34,098 nt of DNA, from contig NZ_NCII01000024.1 in NCBI RefSeq assembly GCF_002256775.1, forward strand, positions 1 through 34,098, written 5' to 3'. The stretch's first letter is position 1. Each line of letters opens with the position of its first letter. The stretch is from Novosphingobium sp. 17-62-19. Its GTDB lineage: Bacteria > Pseudomonadota > Alphaproteobacteria > Sphingomonadales > Sphingomonadaceae. Positions 1 through 7,688 of the stretch are shown in pieces. A program made the translations under genes and the position numbers. Under the pieces are notes generated by a model. The model was not told the origin of the DNA. It did no database searches and worked only from the letters and a program-made list of their open reading frames with translations.

Positions 1-15
1 ATCGCGGAGCTTTGA
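1..15 (+). CDS. C-terminal tail of an upstream gene, possibly gcvH (partial)
   Basis: Read in the frame that starts at base 1, the edge encodes I-A-E-L and then a TGA stop at 13-15, only 4 bases before the gcvPA start. In many proteobacteria gcvH lies directly upstream of the gcvP subunits, so this could be the end of the glycine cleavage H protein. Four residues cannot identify it. The call rests on position alone. Confidence 0.25.
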
Positions 16-19
16 TTCC

Positions 20-1378
20 ATGCGCTATCTTCCCCTGACCGACGCTGACCGGAGCGCCATGCTCTCGGTCATCGGCGCAGGCTCGATTGACGAGCTGTTT
101 GCCGACGTTCCCGCCGAGGCTCGCCTTTCAGCCCCCATCGCTGGCCTGCCCAATCACGCCAGCGAAATGGCGGTCGAACGCCACATGGCGCGGCTTTCCG
201 CCAATAACGTCACTGCCGGATCGGTGCCGTTCTTCCTCGGCGCAGGTGCTTATCGTCACCATGTCCCCGCCACGGTCGATCACATGATCCAGCGCGGCGA
301 ATTCCTCACCGCCTACACGCCCTACCAGCCTGAAATCGCACAGGGCACGCTGCAGGTCCTGTTCGAATTCCAGACGCAGGTCGCGCGTCTGTTCGGCACT
401 GATGTGGCCAACGCCTCGCTCTACGATGGCTCGACCGCGTGCTGGGAAGCCATCGCGATGGCGGGCCGCATCACCAAGCGCGGAAAGGCCGTGCTCTCGG
501 GCGGCGTACACTCGCACTACGTCGAAACCGCGCGCACGATGGCCAAGTTCACCGGCGACGTTCTCGATACGACTGCCCCCGAACTCACGCCTGCACCCGA
601 CGATGCCGCGCTGATTGCCCGCATCGACAGTGAAACCTCATGCGTCGTTGTCCAATACCCGGACATTCTGGGCCGCATTCCCAATCTCGCCGCAATTGCC
701 GAAGCAGCACAGGCCAATGGCGCGCTGCTGATCGCTGTCGTTACTGAACCCGTCGCACTCGGCGTCCTGCAAAGCCCCGGCAGCCTTGGCGCTGACATTG
801 TGGTGGGTGAGGGCCAGTCCATCGGCGTCGGCCTGCAGTTCGGCGGACCCTACCTCGGCCTTTTCGGCTGCCGCGAAAAGTACCTTCGCCAGATTCCCGG
901 TCGCCTCTGCGGTGAAACCGTGGACGCCGATGGCAAGCGCGGCTTCGTGCTCACGCTGTCCACGCGCGAACAGCACATCCGGCGCGAAAAGGCGACGAGC
1001 AATATCTGCACCAACTCCGGCCTGTGCGCGCTGGCCTTCTCGATCCACATGACGCTGCTCGGCGGTTCGGGCCTGTCCGACATGGCAAAACTCAGCCACG
1101 CCGCCGCCCGCAAGACTGCTGCCGCACTTGCAGACGTTCCCGGCGTCACCGTGGTAAATGCGCACTACTTCAACGAATTCGCTATCACCCTGCCCAAGGA
1201 TGCGCGACAGGTCGTGCGCGAACTGGCTGACCGGCAAGTCCTCGGCGGTGTCTCGCTTGGCCGCCTTTACCCGCAGGAAGCGGCCCTTGCGAACGGCATG
1301 GTCGTCGCCGCCACTGAATGCACGACGGACGAAGACATCGCAGCGCTGGCCGCTGCGCTCAAGGAGGTGCTGGCATGA
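20..1378 (+). CDS. gcvPA: Glycine dehydrogenase (decarboxylating) subunit 1, P-protein alpha
   Basis: With GcvPB this forms the PLP-dependent P-protein of the glycine cleavage system. That enzyme decarboxylates glycine and passes the aminomethyl group to the lipoyl arm of GcvH in the cytoplasm. The 452-aa length is normal for the separate N-terminal half of P-protein. Typical stretches are visible: [11 protein letters not shown] at the start, the [13 protein letters not shown] segment and [14 protein letters not shown]. The ATG at 20 has a GGAG about 10 bases upstream. The 3' end overlaps gcvPB by four bases (ATGA), which implies translational coupling and a 1:1 complex. As expected for this subunit, the PLP lysine is not here but in GcvPB. 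Nothing is unusual about the gene. Confidence 0.96.
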   Translation: MRYLPLTDADRSAMLSVIGAGSIDELFADVPAEARLSAPIAGLPNHASEMAVERHMARLSANNVTAGSVPFFLGAGAYRHHVPATVDHMIQRGEFLTAYTPYQPEIAQGTLQVLFEFQTQVARLFGTDVANASLYDGSTACWEAIAMAGRITKRGKAVLSGGVHSHYVETARTMAKFTGDVLDTTAPELTPAPDDAALIARIDSETSCVVVQYPDILGRIPNLAAIAEAAQANGALLIAVVTEPVALGVLQSPGSLGADIVVGEGQSIGVGLQFGGPYLGLFGCREKYLRQIPGRLCGETVDADGKRGFVLTLSTREQHIRREKATSNICTNSGLCALAFSIHMTLLGGSGLSDMAKLSHAAARKTAAALADVPGVTVVNAHYFNEFAITLPKDARQVVRELADRQVLGGVSLGRLYPQEAALANGMVVAATECTTDEDIAALAAALKEVLA

Positions 1379-2931
1379 ACGCGATCAATCCCACCGGTTG
1401 GCGCCCTTCGATGGGCGAAAATGTCCCCGGCGCACCGGTCCAGACCTTCACCGGCAACCGCGGGCTGCAACTGGAAGAAGCGCTGCTGTTCGAACTCGGC
1501 CTGCCCGACCGTTCGGGCGTCGACTTCCCCGAAACGGACAGCATTGATCTGTCCGCACTCGGCCCGATGGCCCGCACCGAACGCCCGAACCTGCCCGGCT
1601 TGTCCGAACCGGAAACTGTGCGTCACTACACCCGCCTGTCGCGCCAGAACTATGCCATCGACCTTGGCCTGTTCCCGCTCGGCTCCTGCACCATGAAGCA
1701 CAACCCGCGCCTTGATGAAAAAGTCGCGCGGATGCCCGGCTTTGCCGATGTCCACCCGCTCCAGCCGGTTCACACGGTGCAGGGCGCGCTCTCGGTCATC
1801 AATGAACTGGCGTTCTGGCTGATTGAACTCACCGGGATGCACGGCGTCGCCATGACACCCAAAGCCGGTGCCCACGGCGAACTGTGCGGCTTGCTCTGCA
1901 TCCGCGCCGCGCTTGAGGCCAAGGGCGATCCGCGCGATGTTATCCTTGTTCCCGAAAGCGCGCATGGCACCAATCCCGCCACTGCCGCCTTCGCAGGCTT
2001 CAAGGTGGAAAACATCCCCGCCACCCCCGAAGGGCGCGTCGATTCCGACGCGTTGATTGCGCGCCTCGGCCCCGATGTTGCAGGTGTTATGATCACCAAC
2101 CCCAACACCTGCGGCCTGTTCGAACGTGATCTCAAGACTATCGCCGATGCCGTCCACGCGGCGGGCGGATACGTCTATTGTGATGGCGCAAACTTCAACG
2201 CCATCGTCGGCCGCGTGCGTCCGGGCGATCTTGGCGTCGATGCCATGCACATCAACCTGCACAAGACCTTCTCCACCCCGCACGGCGGCGGCGGTCCCGG
2301 CTCCGGCCCGGTCGTTCTGTCCGAAGCGCTCAGCCCCTTCGGCCCGCTGCCCTTCACCGCGCGGCAGGCCGATGGTTCGGTGCTACTGATCGAGGAAGAG
2401 CAGGCGCACGAAGAGCACCCGCAGACCTTCGGTCGCATGTGTGCATTCCACGGCCAGATGGGCATGTACACCCGCGCGCTCGCCTATATCCTCAGCCATG
2501 GCGCGGATGGCTTGCGGCAGGTTTCGGGCGATGCCGTGCTCAACGCCAACTACATCCTGCGCAGCCTCGATGATGTGCTCGATGCCCCGTTCGGCGCATC
2601 TGGCCCATGTATGCACGAAGCGCTGTTCTCGGACGATGGCTTTGCCGAAGGCTTCTCGACCAACGATCTTGCCAAGGGCCTGATCGACGAGGGTTATCAC
2701 CCGATGACGGTCTATTTTCCGCTCGTCGTCCACGGCGCGATGCTGGTGGAGCCGACCGAGACCGAGAGCAAGGCCGGAATCGACCAGTTCGTCGGTGCGA
2801 TGCGCTCGCTTGCCGAGCGGGCAAGGGCGGGGGATGCAATGCTGAAATCAGCCCCGCACCTGGCTCCGCGTCGCCGTCTTGATGAAACGCTGGCCGCACG
2901 CAAGCCGAAGCTGGTGTGGAAAGAAGACTGA
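1375..2931 (+). CDS. gcvPB: Glycine dehydrogenase (decarboxylating) subunit 2, P-protein beta
   Basis: This is the catalytic PLP-binding half of the split glycine decarboxylase, 518 aa. The PLP Schiff-base lysine is K297 in the [16 protein letters not shown] motif, followed by the glycine-rich loop that is diagnostic of P-protein. The SCTMKHNPR segment near residue 100 is also family-typical. The frame stays open upstream to 1318, but the ATG at 1375 is preceded by a strong AAGGAGG at 1361-1367 and overlaps the gcvPA stop as ATGA, so I chose it. A perfect 11-bp hairpin follows the stop and probably ends the transcript. Confidence 0.96.
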   Translation: MNAINPTGWRPSMGENVPGAPVQTFTGNRGLQLEEALLFELGLPDRSGVDFPETDSIDLSALGPMARTERPNLPGLSEPETVRHYTRLSRQNYAIDLGLFPLGSCTMKHNPRLDEKVARMPGFADVHPLQPVHTVQGALSVINELAFWLIELTGMHGVAMTPKAGAHGELCGLLCIRAALEAKGDPRDVILVPESAHGTNPATAAFAGFKVENIPATPEGRVDSDALIARLGPDVAGVMITNPNTCGLFERDLKTIADAVHAAGGYVYCDGANFNAIVGRVRPGDLGVDAMHINLHKTFSTPHGGGGPGSGPVVLSEALSPFGPLPFTARQADGSVLLIEEEQAHEEHPQTFGRMCAFHGQMGMYTRALAYILSHGADGLRQVSGDAVLNANYILRSLDDVLDAPFGASGPCMHEALFSDDGFAEGFSTNDLAKGLIDEGYHPMTVYFPLVVHGAMLVEPTETESKAGIDQFVGAMRSLAERARAGDAMLKSAPHLAPRRRLDETLAARKPKLVWKED

Positions 2932-2939
2932 CACGAAAA

Positions 2940-2967
2940 GGGCCGCTCCGGCAAAACGGAGCGGCCC
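2940..2967. terminator. Hairpin terminator shared by gcvPB and the entericidin gene
   Basis: GGGCCGCTCCG at 2940-2950 pairs perfectly with CGGAGCGGCCC at 2957-2967 around a 6-base GCAAAA loop. Read on the minus strand the stem is followed by TTTTC, a short U-tract that suits termination of the entericidin transcript. On the plus strand there is no T-run after the stem, so it would act there as a stem-only terminator for gcvPB. The position between two convergent genes fits a bidirectional role. Confidence 0.8.
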
Positions 2968-2987
2968 ATCTAACGTCGGCGAAACGA

Positions 2988-3122
2988 TCAGTCGTTCATC
3001 GCGCCCTGCGTCGTATCTGCAGCCGATTCGAGGTCTGCACCCGCACCGCGCACGGTGTTGCAGGCGCTTACGCCCATCAACAGGCCGCCCATCATTGTGG
3101 CAAAAACAAACTTGCGGATCAT
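2988..3122 (-). CDS. Entericidin A/B family small lipoprotein
   Basis: A 44-aa lipoprotein. Positively charged start MIRK, a hydrophobic stretch, a lipobox ending GVSAC with the lipidated cysteine at about residue 20, then the entericidin signature NTVRGAGADLESAADTT. This size and pattern match EcnA/EcnB-type proteins of proteobacteria. These are small cell-envelope lipoproteins, described in enteric bacteria as an antidote/toxin pair and often present singly in sphingomonads. The frame is open further upstream, but the ATG at 3122 has GGAAAGG about 9 bases before it and gives the signal peptide at the N-terminus. No second entericidin partner is visible, so a toxin-antidote function cannot be assumed. 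Confidence 0.88.
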   Translation of the reverse strand: MIRKFVFATMMGGLLMGVSACNTVRGAGADLESAADTTQGAMND

Positions 3123-3198
3123 GGCTTGCACCTTTCCATCGTGGGCGGGCGGAGAATGTCCGCCTCGTGCCCGATCTGGTAGGTAGAACGCCCGAAGG

Positions 3199-4107
3199 TC
3201 AGGCCGGTTCCAGCGCCGCCGCTTCCGCAAGGCGTCGCTTGCCCAACACGTGTTCTCGCCATACGATCAACAGGCTTGCCCCGATGATCACCGGTGCGCC
3301 GATCCATGTGCTGGCAGGCGGCAGATGGCTGAACACCAGCCAGCCCCAGAATGTGGCCCACGCAAGCTGCACATAATCCACCACGATCACGCTGGCCACC
3401 GAGCCATAACGCAGCGAAGCCGTCATTGTGATCTGCGCAAACAGACCGGTCACGCCGATTCCGCCCAGCATCAGCCATCCCGTCAGGTCATGGTTCATCC
3501 CCGTGCTGAACAGGAACAGTCCCAGAAATGGTGCGCTGATAGCCGAGAAATAGAACACCACCGTCAGCGGTTCTTCGGTCCGCCCCAGATCGCGCACCTG
3601 CACCGTCACCAGTGCCACCATGAATGCCGCACCGATCCCGACAATAACGCCAAACAACGGCAAGTTGCTGGTATCCGGCCCGGCAATGATAAGCACTCCC
3701 AACAGCCCGACAATCACAGCCGTCCAGCGCCAAGGCCCGACCTTTTCCTTTAACAATATCGCCGAAAGAATCACCGCGAACATCGGCGTGGTAAAGCCAA
3801 GCACGGTCGCTTCAGCCAGCGGCAGAATGCGCACCACGCCCAGCGTCAGGAACATGCCCGTTCCACCAATCAGCGCGCGCCGGGCATGGACCCATGGCCG
3901 TTGGGTCTTCAACCGGCCAACCTCACCACGCGCCGCCAGCCATCCAAAAATGACCAGTGCAGGCAAGGCCTGTCGCCAGAACAGCGTTTCAGGAAGCGCG
4001 ATGCCGAGATCGCCGGTCAATTTGACCAGCAGCAGCATGACCGAGAATAGCACCGTAGCCAACAGGCGCAACGCAAGTGCGAGCATCGGACGATCATGCG
4101 CATTCAT
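3199..4107 (-). CDS. EamA/DMT-family transporter
   Basis: A 302-aa integral membrane protein of the drug/metabolite transporter superfamily, with about ten hydrophobic helices arranged as two EamA repeats. The N-terminal repeat carries the ETLFWRQALPALVIF segment, and the second contains LFAQITMTASLRYGSVASVIVVDY, a hallmark of the S-adenosylmethionine-uptake/RarD-like DMT branch. It probably moves a small metabolite across the inner membrane. The substrate cannot be read from the sequence. It lies 76 bases upstream of the entericidin gene on the same strand and is divergent from the small membrane protein at 4168. The ATG at 4107 lacks a strong Shine-Dalgarno. M8 (MLALALRLL) is an alternative start. 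Confidence 0.88.
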   Translation of the reverse strand: MNAHDRPMLALALRLLATVLFSVMLLLVKLTGDLGIALPETLFWRQALPALVIFGWLAARGEVGRLKTQRPWVHARRALIGGTGMFLTLGVVRILPLAEATVLGFTTPMFAVILSAILLKEKVGPWRWTAVIVGLLGVLIIAGPDTSNLPLFGVIVGIGAAFMVALVTVQVRDLGRTEEPLTVVFYFSAISAPFLGLFLFSTGMNHDLTGWLMLGGIGVTGLFAQITMTASLRYGSVASVIVVDYVQLAWATFWGWLVFSHLPPASTWIGAPVIIGASLLIVWREHVLGKRRLAEAAALEPA

Positions 4108-4167
4108 ATGAGGGCCTTAGGCCATAGCCCCTTGTGATCAACCCCTTCATTGCCCATCTGGCGAGCA

Positions 4168-4386
4168 ATGGAAGATTGGTTCCCGCACCTCTGGCAATTT
4201 CACCTCAGCGCAGGAGCAGTAGCGCTTGTCGTCGCACTGGTGTCGGTCTGGGCCGAACGCCGCCGCCTGCGCCGCACCAATCTCGATGCAGTCGGCTTTA
4301 TGCCCTGGACCGTGATCTACCTGACCACGTTCCTCACAGCTATCGTGTTCCTCGGCCTCTCAGCGCGGGAATGGTTCGCAGTTTAA
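4168..4386 (+). CDS. Small two-helix membrane protein of unknown function
   Basis: A 72-aa product beginning MEDWFPHLWQFH. It has two clear hydrophobic segments, roughly residues 16-31 (AGAVALVVALVSVW) and 47-66 (FMPWTVIYLTTFLTAIVFLG), joined by a basic loop ERRRLRRTN. This predicts a helical hairpin in the inner membrane. I do not recognise a named family, although the compositional quality and the good fit between the divergent and convergent neighbours argue that it is real. An in-frame TTG at 4150 would add six residues. The ATG at 4168 gives the cleaner N-terminus. It ends 10 bases from the convergent cpaF stop. Confidence 0.65.
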   Translation: MEDWFPHLWQFHLSAGAVALVVALVSVWAERRRLRRTNLDAVGFMPWTVIYLTTFLTAIVFLGLSAREWFAV

Positions 4387-4396
4387 ACGGCAGTTA

Positions 4397-5935
4397 TCAC
4401 AAGCAAGCTTCAAGATAAGCCTGATCGAATCCGAACTGCCGCGCCTTTTCCAGCGTGTAGGGGCGCAGGCCCGAGGGGCGGAACTCACCGATGATCTTGC
4501 CGTCCTCGGTCTCGTCAAGATACTCGAACTTGAACAGATCCTGCGTCACGATCACATCGCCTTCCATCCCGATCACTTCGGTGATGCCGGTGGTGCGGCG
4601 TGAGCCATCGCGCAGACGCTTGACCTGCACGATCAGATCGACCGATTCCGCAATCTGGCGGCTGATCGCTTCCTTCGGGATCTTGATGTCGCCCATCAGG
4701 ATCATGTTTTCCATACGGCCAAGGCATTCGCGCGCCGAGTTGGCGTGAAGGGTACACATCGAACCATCGTGGCCGGTGTTCATCGCAGCGAGCAGATCGA
4801 AGCACTCAGCGCCACGGATTTCGCCAAGGATGATGCGGTCAGGACGCATACGCAACGCGTTCTTCACCAGATCGCCGATGGTGATGGCACCCTGGCCTTC
4901 AAGGTTCGGCGGACGCGTTTCCAGCGGCAGCCAGTGCGGCTGTTGCAGCCGAAGTTCGGCGGCGTCTTCGATGGTGAGCACACGCTCGCCCGGATCGATC
5001 ATCTTCGACAGCGCGTTGAGCATGGTCGTCTTGCCCGAACCCGTACCGCCCGAGATGACGATGTTCATGCGGCAGGCCCCGGCAATCTTCAGCGCGGTCG
5101 CCATCTTGTCGCTCATCGACCCGAAATCGCGCAGCATGTCGATCGTGATCGGCTTTTCGGAAAACTTACGAATGGAGATCGCGGTGCCGCGCAGCGAAAG
5201 CGGCGGCACGATCACGTTGACGCGGCTGCCGTCCTTGAGGCGAGCGTCTGCCAGCGGCGTGGTCTGGTCAACACGGCGGCCCACCTGGTTCACGATGCGC
5301 TGGGCGATTTGGAACAGGTGGCTTTCATCGCGGAAGCGGATCGGGGCGAGCACGAGCTTGCCCTTCTTTTCGATGTAGGTCTGCTCCGGCCCGTTGACCA
5401 TGATGTCCGAGATGTCAGGATCGTTCAGCAGCTCTTCCAGCGGCCCGAAGCCCAGCAACTCGTCAATCAGCACCTTTTCCAGCGCGAACTGTTCACGCCG
5501 GTTGAGCGTGACCTTCAGTTCGGCCAGCACTTCCAGGATGATCGGGCGGAATTCTTCGGAAAGCTCGTCCTTGGTCAGCGTCGCCGCCGCTTCGGGATCG
5601 ACACGCTCCAGCAGGCGGGGCAGCACCTGCTCCTTGATCTTGTGGACCGAAGCCTCAAAGCCCTCGGCCTGATAGTTGCCTTCGTTCACGCCATTGGCAC
5701 GATCGGCCAGACGCGTCAGAGCATCAGCCTTCAGCGCCGCGCCATTGGCTGGCGCGTCGTCATTGTCCATTGCGGGCAGGGGCGGGAACTGGTCGCCGCC
5801 CATCGGCATAGGCACTGCCGCAGCAGAAGGCGTCGCAGCCTGTTCCCCGGCCTTCATCGGTCTTGCCACGCCGAACGAGGGTCTGGCCCCCGTCGATGTG
5901 CCTGAAAGTCCGGTCTTCCGCCCGAAAGCGCTCAT
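4397..5935 (-). CDS. cpaF: CpaF/TadA-type secretion ATPase
   Basis: A 512-aa cytoplasmic hexameric ATPase of the type II/IV secretion family that powers Flp/Tad pilus assembly. An unstructured Ala/Pro-rich N-terminus (about 1-70) is followed by the N-terminal CpaF domain (to about 280) and the motor domain. Walker A GGTGSGKTT is at 296-304, a Walker B-like RIILGEIRG at 367-375, and a His-box GHDGSMCTLHANS at 388-400, so all catalytic elements are intact. The frame is open to 5989, but the ATG at 5935 has AGGGG upstream and gives the MSAFGRK N-terminus. No other cpa/tad genes are in the window, so the gene is an orphan here. The structural pilus genes, if present, lie elsewhere. The upstream region has a CtrA-like box. 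Confidence 0.94.
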   Translation of the reverse strand: MSAFGRKTGLSGTSTGARPSFGVARPMKAGEQAATPSAAAVPMPMGGDQFPPLPAMDNDDAPANGAALKADALTRLADRANGVNEGNYQAEGFEASVHKIKEQVLPRLLERVDPEAAATLTKDELSEEFRPIILEVLAELKVTLNRREQFALEKVLIDELLGFGPLEELLNDPDISDIMVNGPEQTYIEKKGKLVLAPIRFRDESHLFQIAQRIVNQVGRRVDQTTPLADARLKDGSRVNVIVPPLSLRGTAISIRKFSEKPITIDMLRDFGSMSDKMATALKIAGACRMNIVISGGTGSGKTTMLNALSKMIDPGERVLTIEDAAELRLQQPHWLPLETRPPNLEGQGAITIGDLVKNALRMRPDRIILGEIRGAECFDLLAAMNTGHDGSMCTLHANSARECLGRMENMILMGDIKIPKEAISRQIAESVDLIVQVKRLRDGSRRTTGITEVIGMEGDVIVTQDLFKFEYLDETEDGKIIGEFRPSGLRPYTLEKARQFGFDQAYLEACL

Positions 5936-6026
5936 GTCATAACCCCTGCGTGATCCTCTGCGCACAAAGCCCGAAAAGCCTTGGTGCATGGCGTCGCTTA
6001 TGGTGATTATTCGGCAAACTTTGACA

Positions 6027-6065
6027 TTTCGCTAATGTCTTCATCATCCGACAAGGTTAGCGAAA
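6027..6065. repeat. Inverted repeat in the cpaF upstream region
   Basis: TTTCGCTAA at 6027-6035 is mirrored by TTAGCGAAA at 6057-6065, a perfect 9-bp inverted repeat with a 21-base spacer. The flanks (ACA...TGT) nearly extend it. It lies about 90-130 bases upstream of the cpaF start. It may be a regulator-binding site with half-sites about three helical turns apart, or a weak hairpin. No regulator can be assigned. Confidence 0.4.
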
Positions 6066-6103
6066 AATGTTAATTTACCGGCAAACTTCCTCGCAAAACA
6101 TCG

Positions 6104-6119
6104 TTAGTCCAATCTTAAC
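6104..6119. promoter_or_regulatory. Candidate CtrA box upstream of cpaF
   Basis: TTAG-N7-TTAAC occurs here in an A+T-rich 228-base gap between cpaF (-) and the methyltransferase gene (+). It differs from the CtrA consensus TTAA-N7-TTAA at one position. CtrA controls pilus and cell-cycle genes in Alphaproteobacteria, so a site near cpaF makes sense. It lies 169 bases from the cpaF start but only 45 from the methyltransferase start, so which gene it would control is open. Confidence 0.4.
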
Positions 6120-6163
6120 AGCCCCAGCGGTAAGTCTATCGCAGCAGAGTTGACGAGGGTGTC

Positions 6164-6808
6164 ATGCAGGTTGCCAAAAATGCCTATTCCGCATCAGCAC
6201 AAGCCATCGCCGGACTCTCGGTGCTTGATGGTTTCTGGCAGCAGGCGCGCACATCCTCCCCATGGGGACTGCAACGCTGGGCCGCTTCGCTGCTCGCAAT
6301 CCATCAACCGGAACGCATGATCCCGCTCGATTGCCCGTGGTGGAATGTTGTCGCCACGCGTGAGATTGACGCCTTTCTTGCCGCCCGACCCGCTGCCCGC
6401 GTTTTCGAATACGGTTCGGGCGCGAGCACGGCCTGGCTGTCGCGCCGCGCGCGCGAAGTCATCAGTGTGGAACATCACGCAGGCTGGCATACCCGGCTTG
6501 GTGAACTCATCTCCGATCGCGGCAACGTGCGGCTGTGGCATCGTGATCTGACGACCCCGGCCTATGTTGACGCCATCGCCGAAGCAGGGGGGCAGTTCGA
6601 TCTCATCGTCGTCGATGGCCGTGATCGCAACGCCTGCCTCGCCCGCGCCATGCCATTCCTGAAGCCTGATGGCGTCATCCTGTTCGATGATACGGGCCGT
6701 TCGCGCTATCGCAAGGCGATCCGCAATTGCGGGTTGAAAGAAACACGGCACTTTGGCCGCTCTTACTGCGTTCCCTACCCGGATTTCAGCAGCATCCTTC
6801 ATGCCTGA
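6164..6808 (+). CDS. Class I SAM-dependent methyltransferase-like protein
   Basis: A 214-aa soluble protein with a Rossmann-type methyltransferase core. Motif I VFEYGSGAS is at about 80-88, an acidic residue after strand 2 (SVEHH, E103) would hold the SAM ribose, and the motif IV-like strand FDLIVVDGRD is followed by LKPDGVILFDDTG. The acceptor is unknown. The proximity to membrane glycosyltransferases and a flippase-like gene suggests a cell-surface glycan or lipid substrate, which is inference. The stop overlaps the start of the next gene by 8 bases, indicating co-translation. The ATG at 6164 has a GAGGGTG a few bases upstream. Confidence 0.75.
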   Translation: MQVAKNAYSASAQAIAGLSVLDGFWQQARTSSPWGLQRWAASLLAIHQPERMIPLDCPWWNVVATREIDAFLAARPAARVFEYGSGASTAWLSRRAREVISVEHHAGWHTRLGELISDRGNVRLWHRDLTTPAYVDAIAEAGGQFDLIVVDGRDRNACLARAMPFLKPDGVILFDDTGRSRYRKAIRNCGLKETRHFGRSYCVPYPDFSSILHA

Positions 6809-7688
6809 AGCGCAAACCCCGGCCATTACAGTACTGTCCGGGGATAATCGCAAGCGCCGTCTGGGCCGCCGCATTGCCGGGTTCGCCCTTGTTGGCACAT
6901 GCCTTGGTTTCATGGGGCACCGCGTCGCGCAGCTTGGCCCCGGTGTGCTGCTCGAACAGGCCTCTTGGCCCTTGGCGGGTGCGATGGTCGCCGCGCCGGT
7001 GTTCTTCGCGCTGTCCAATCGCGCGCTCTCCTCGGCCTGGCACGCGCTGGCAGATCCTTCTGACACTGTAGCCCCGGCCAACATGCGCGCGATCTACGGT
7101 CGCGGCGTGCTTGCCAAGTATCTGCCCGGATCGGTCTTTCAATACGCCAGCCGCCAGATCGAAGGCGCCGCCGCCGGGCTGGATCATCGCACTCTGGCAA
7201 AAAGCAGCCTTGTTGAAATCGCACTGCACCTGCCGTCAAGCCTCGGCGCGATGGGCCTTGCACTGGCTTTCGCGCGCTGGCCGCTTCTAGGCATTCTGGC
7301 AGTCCCGGCGGTCGTAAGGCTTGCGCGATCCCCAGCCACGCCGCTTATGCGCGCCGGGGCATTGCAGCTTTGCGGATTCCTATGCTTCGCCGCCGCTGCC
7401 GCCGTGATTGGCGCCGCCTTGCTGCCTGCAAGCGCACCGCTTGGACTGTTCGCTGGATTGTTCCTGCTGGCCTGGCTCGCGGGCTTTCTGGTGCCGATTG
7501 CTCCGGGTGGTCTCGGCGTAAGGGAGGCGGTGATGGTCGCACTCGCCAGCAGTGCCTTTTCCACTGCTCCAGTTTTGGCCGGTGTGCTGGCCTTACGGAT
7601 ATCCTCGATAGTGGGCGATTTTGTCTTCAGCCTGTTCGCCACTCTGGGGCGTCATCGACGCCCCAGAGGAAGCGTCAATATATTGTGA
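6801..7688 (+). CDS. PF03706-type membrane protein (lysylphosphatidylglycerol synthase TM region-like/flippase-like)
   Basis: A 295-aa polytopic membrane protein. The C-terminal motif PIAPGGLGVREAVMVALAS is the signature of the MprF/AglD2-type transmembrane domain (LPG_synthase_TM, UPF0104), whose members are linked to lipid flipping or to glycolipid and polyprenyl-linked pathways. The aminoacyl-transferase domain of true MprF is absent. The start is ATG 6801, inside the end of the methyltransferase gene. An upstream in-frame extension to 6753 would run through that gene and is unlikely. The 3' end overlaps the convergent GT-C gene by 14 bases. With that gene and the GT2 it may form a flippase-plus-glycosyltransferase set like GtrABS in logic, but this is inference. 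Confidence 0.78.
   Translation: MPEAQTPAITVLSGDNRKRRLGRRIAGFALVGTCLGFMGHRVAQLGPGVLLEQASWPLAGAMVAAPVFFALSNRALSSAWHALADPSDTVAPANMRAIYGRGVLAKYLPGSVFQYASRQIEGAAAGLDHRTLAKSSLVEIALHLPSSLGAMGLALAFARWPLLGILAVPAVVRLARSPATPLMRAGALQLCGFLCFAAAAAVIGAALLPASAPLGLFAGLFLLAWLAGFLVPIAPGGLGVREAVMVALASSAFSTAPVLAGVLALRISSIVGDFVFSLFATLGRHRRPRGSVNIL

Noticed and set aside
1267-2283. A 338-codon open frame on - across gcvPA/gcvPB
   Set aside because: It is antisense to strongly conserved glycine decarboxylase genes and has no recognisable motif.
4745-5905. A 386-codon open frame on + antisense to cpaF
   Set aside because: It mirrors the well-supported cpaF gene, is rich in His, Arg and Gln as expected of a GC-rich antisense frame, and shows no domain.
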